Origin: Lineus longissimus
Lineage: Eukaryota > Nemertea > Pilidiophora > Heteronemertea > Lineidae
Direction of reading: 5' to 3'
DNA: 64,000 nt
Assembly: GCF_910592395.1 (NCBI RefSeq)
Contig: NC_088323.1
Location: 11,643,501-11,707,500, forward strand
The notes under the pieces are model-generated. The model saw only the letters and a list, made by a program, of their open reading frames with translations. It had not been told where the DNA came from and did not search any database. The position numbers and the translations under genes were made by a program. This document shows positions 63,696-64,000 of the stretch, in pieces (position 1 is the stretch's first letter; each line of letters starts with the position of its first letter).

Positions 63696-63938
63696 ATGCC
63701 TGGATCACAGAACGAAGACGAAGTGGAGGAAGGAGCCACTGGTGGTGATCGTCCGGAGGTCATGGAAGAATTAATGAACCTCAAGAAGGATTACACTGAG
63801 CTTCTGGCCAAGTTTCAGGAAGTGCAGTTGCGAGTAGGTACTCCAAAGCGTTTGAGCACACGTCCTGCCCCAGCAGATCACATTCCGAATAATGAAGTCT
63901 ATGTGCAGCGTGAATTTAAAATAATATCAATAGTCTGA
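63696..63938 (+). CDS. Possible ORF start at the window edge, unknown protein
   Basis: From ATG 63696 the frame reads MPGSQNEDEVEEGATGGDRP, then 'EVMEELMNLKKDYTELLAKF' and 'QEVQLRVGTPKRLSTRPAPA' to a stop at 63938. It is acidic first, then a short coiled coil, then a basic Pro/Ser-rich linker, a layout seen at the start of some retroelement gag proteins. After the stop another frame stays open to the window end ('NNINSLMAENGHRLNQFGLR'), so a frameshift may have split it. The family cannot be named from this piece. Confidence 0.35.
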   Translation: MPGSQNEDEVEEGATGGDRPEVMEELMNLKKDYTELLAKFQEVQLRVGTPKRLSTRPAPADHIPNNEVYVQREFKIISIV

Positions 63939-64000
63939 TGGCAGAAAATGGTCATCGGCTTAATCAATTTGGGCTGAGGCTCAAATCAGATAATATCCAC

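Overview
The window is eukaryotic, AT-rich and packed with transposable elements. It reads like a marine invertebrate genome, plausibly an echinoderm or a related deuterostome. The grounds are CR1/L2-type LINEs (one with a 2A-like motif), tRNA-derived SINEs, an animal copia element, Tc1/mariner, pogo-like, hAT-like and piggyBac-like elements, and foldback elements whose arms are short tandem repeats like the sea urchin TU family. No species can be named from the sequence alone.

Host genes. The main host gene is a calpain-type cysteine protease on the minus strand. Four coding exons were found by reading frame and splice signals: 34143-33428 (MGCGSS acylation-type N terminus and acidic extension), 30715-30584 (catalytic Cys), 28011-27824, and 5671-5500. 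All junction phases agree. The last intron is about 22 kb and is built almost wholly of mobile DNA. The His/Asn half of the protease must lie left of the window. Three weaker plus-strand exon candidates are at 24791-25069, 55429-55633 (mitochondrial-targeting-like N terminus) and 59694-59949.

Mobile DNA from left to right. A GGGTCAGG-ended element (6507-7861) and a two-ORF LINE (about 8127-12985) come first. Next is a dispersed repeat invaded by a piggyBac-like MITE, a TCA-flanked TIR element and a Tc1/mariner element with DD38E spacing, which itself contains an L2 fragment (14231-19260). A foldback element (20063-20889) follows, then a pogo-like MITE (23961-24719), a decayed unknown ORF (26.7-27.6 kb), a mariner relic (33.0-33.3 kb), a full SINE with 13-bp target duplications (34826-35216), an L2 fragment (35.5-36.3 kb), a piggyBac-like MITE and a hAT-like element. 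At 41-51.8 kb a decayed gypsy pol is split by a 9.4-kb TIR element (41599-50992). That element carries ten copies of a 14-bp motif (TTATGTACGGGACA) and in turn hosts a complete copia element (42789-47805) and another piggyBac-like MITE. Three further foldback elements lie at 54.2-58.4 kb, followed by a truncated Tc1 transposase and small MITEs.

A dispersed repeat family, called R1 here, occurs about ten times. It is made of roughly 300-bp units that carry TGACCTCTGTGACCTTGA, which contains nuclear-receptor-type AGGTCA half-sites. Several other insertions can be dated relative to it because they interrupt it. Everything here is read by eye; no alignments or searches were run.
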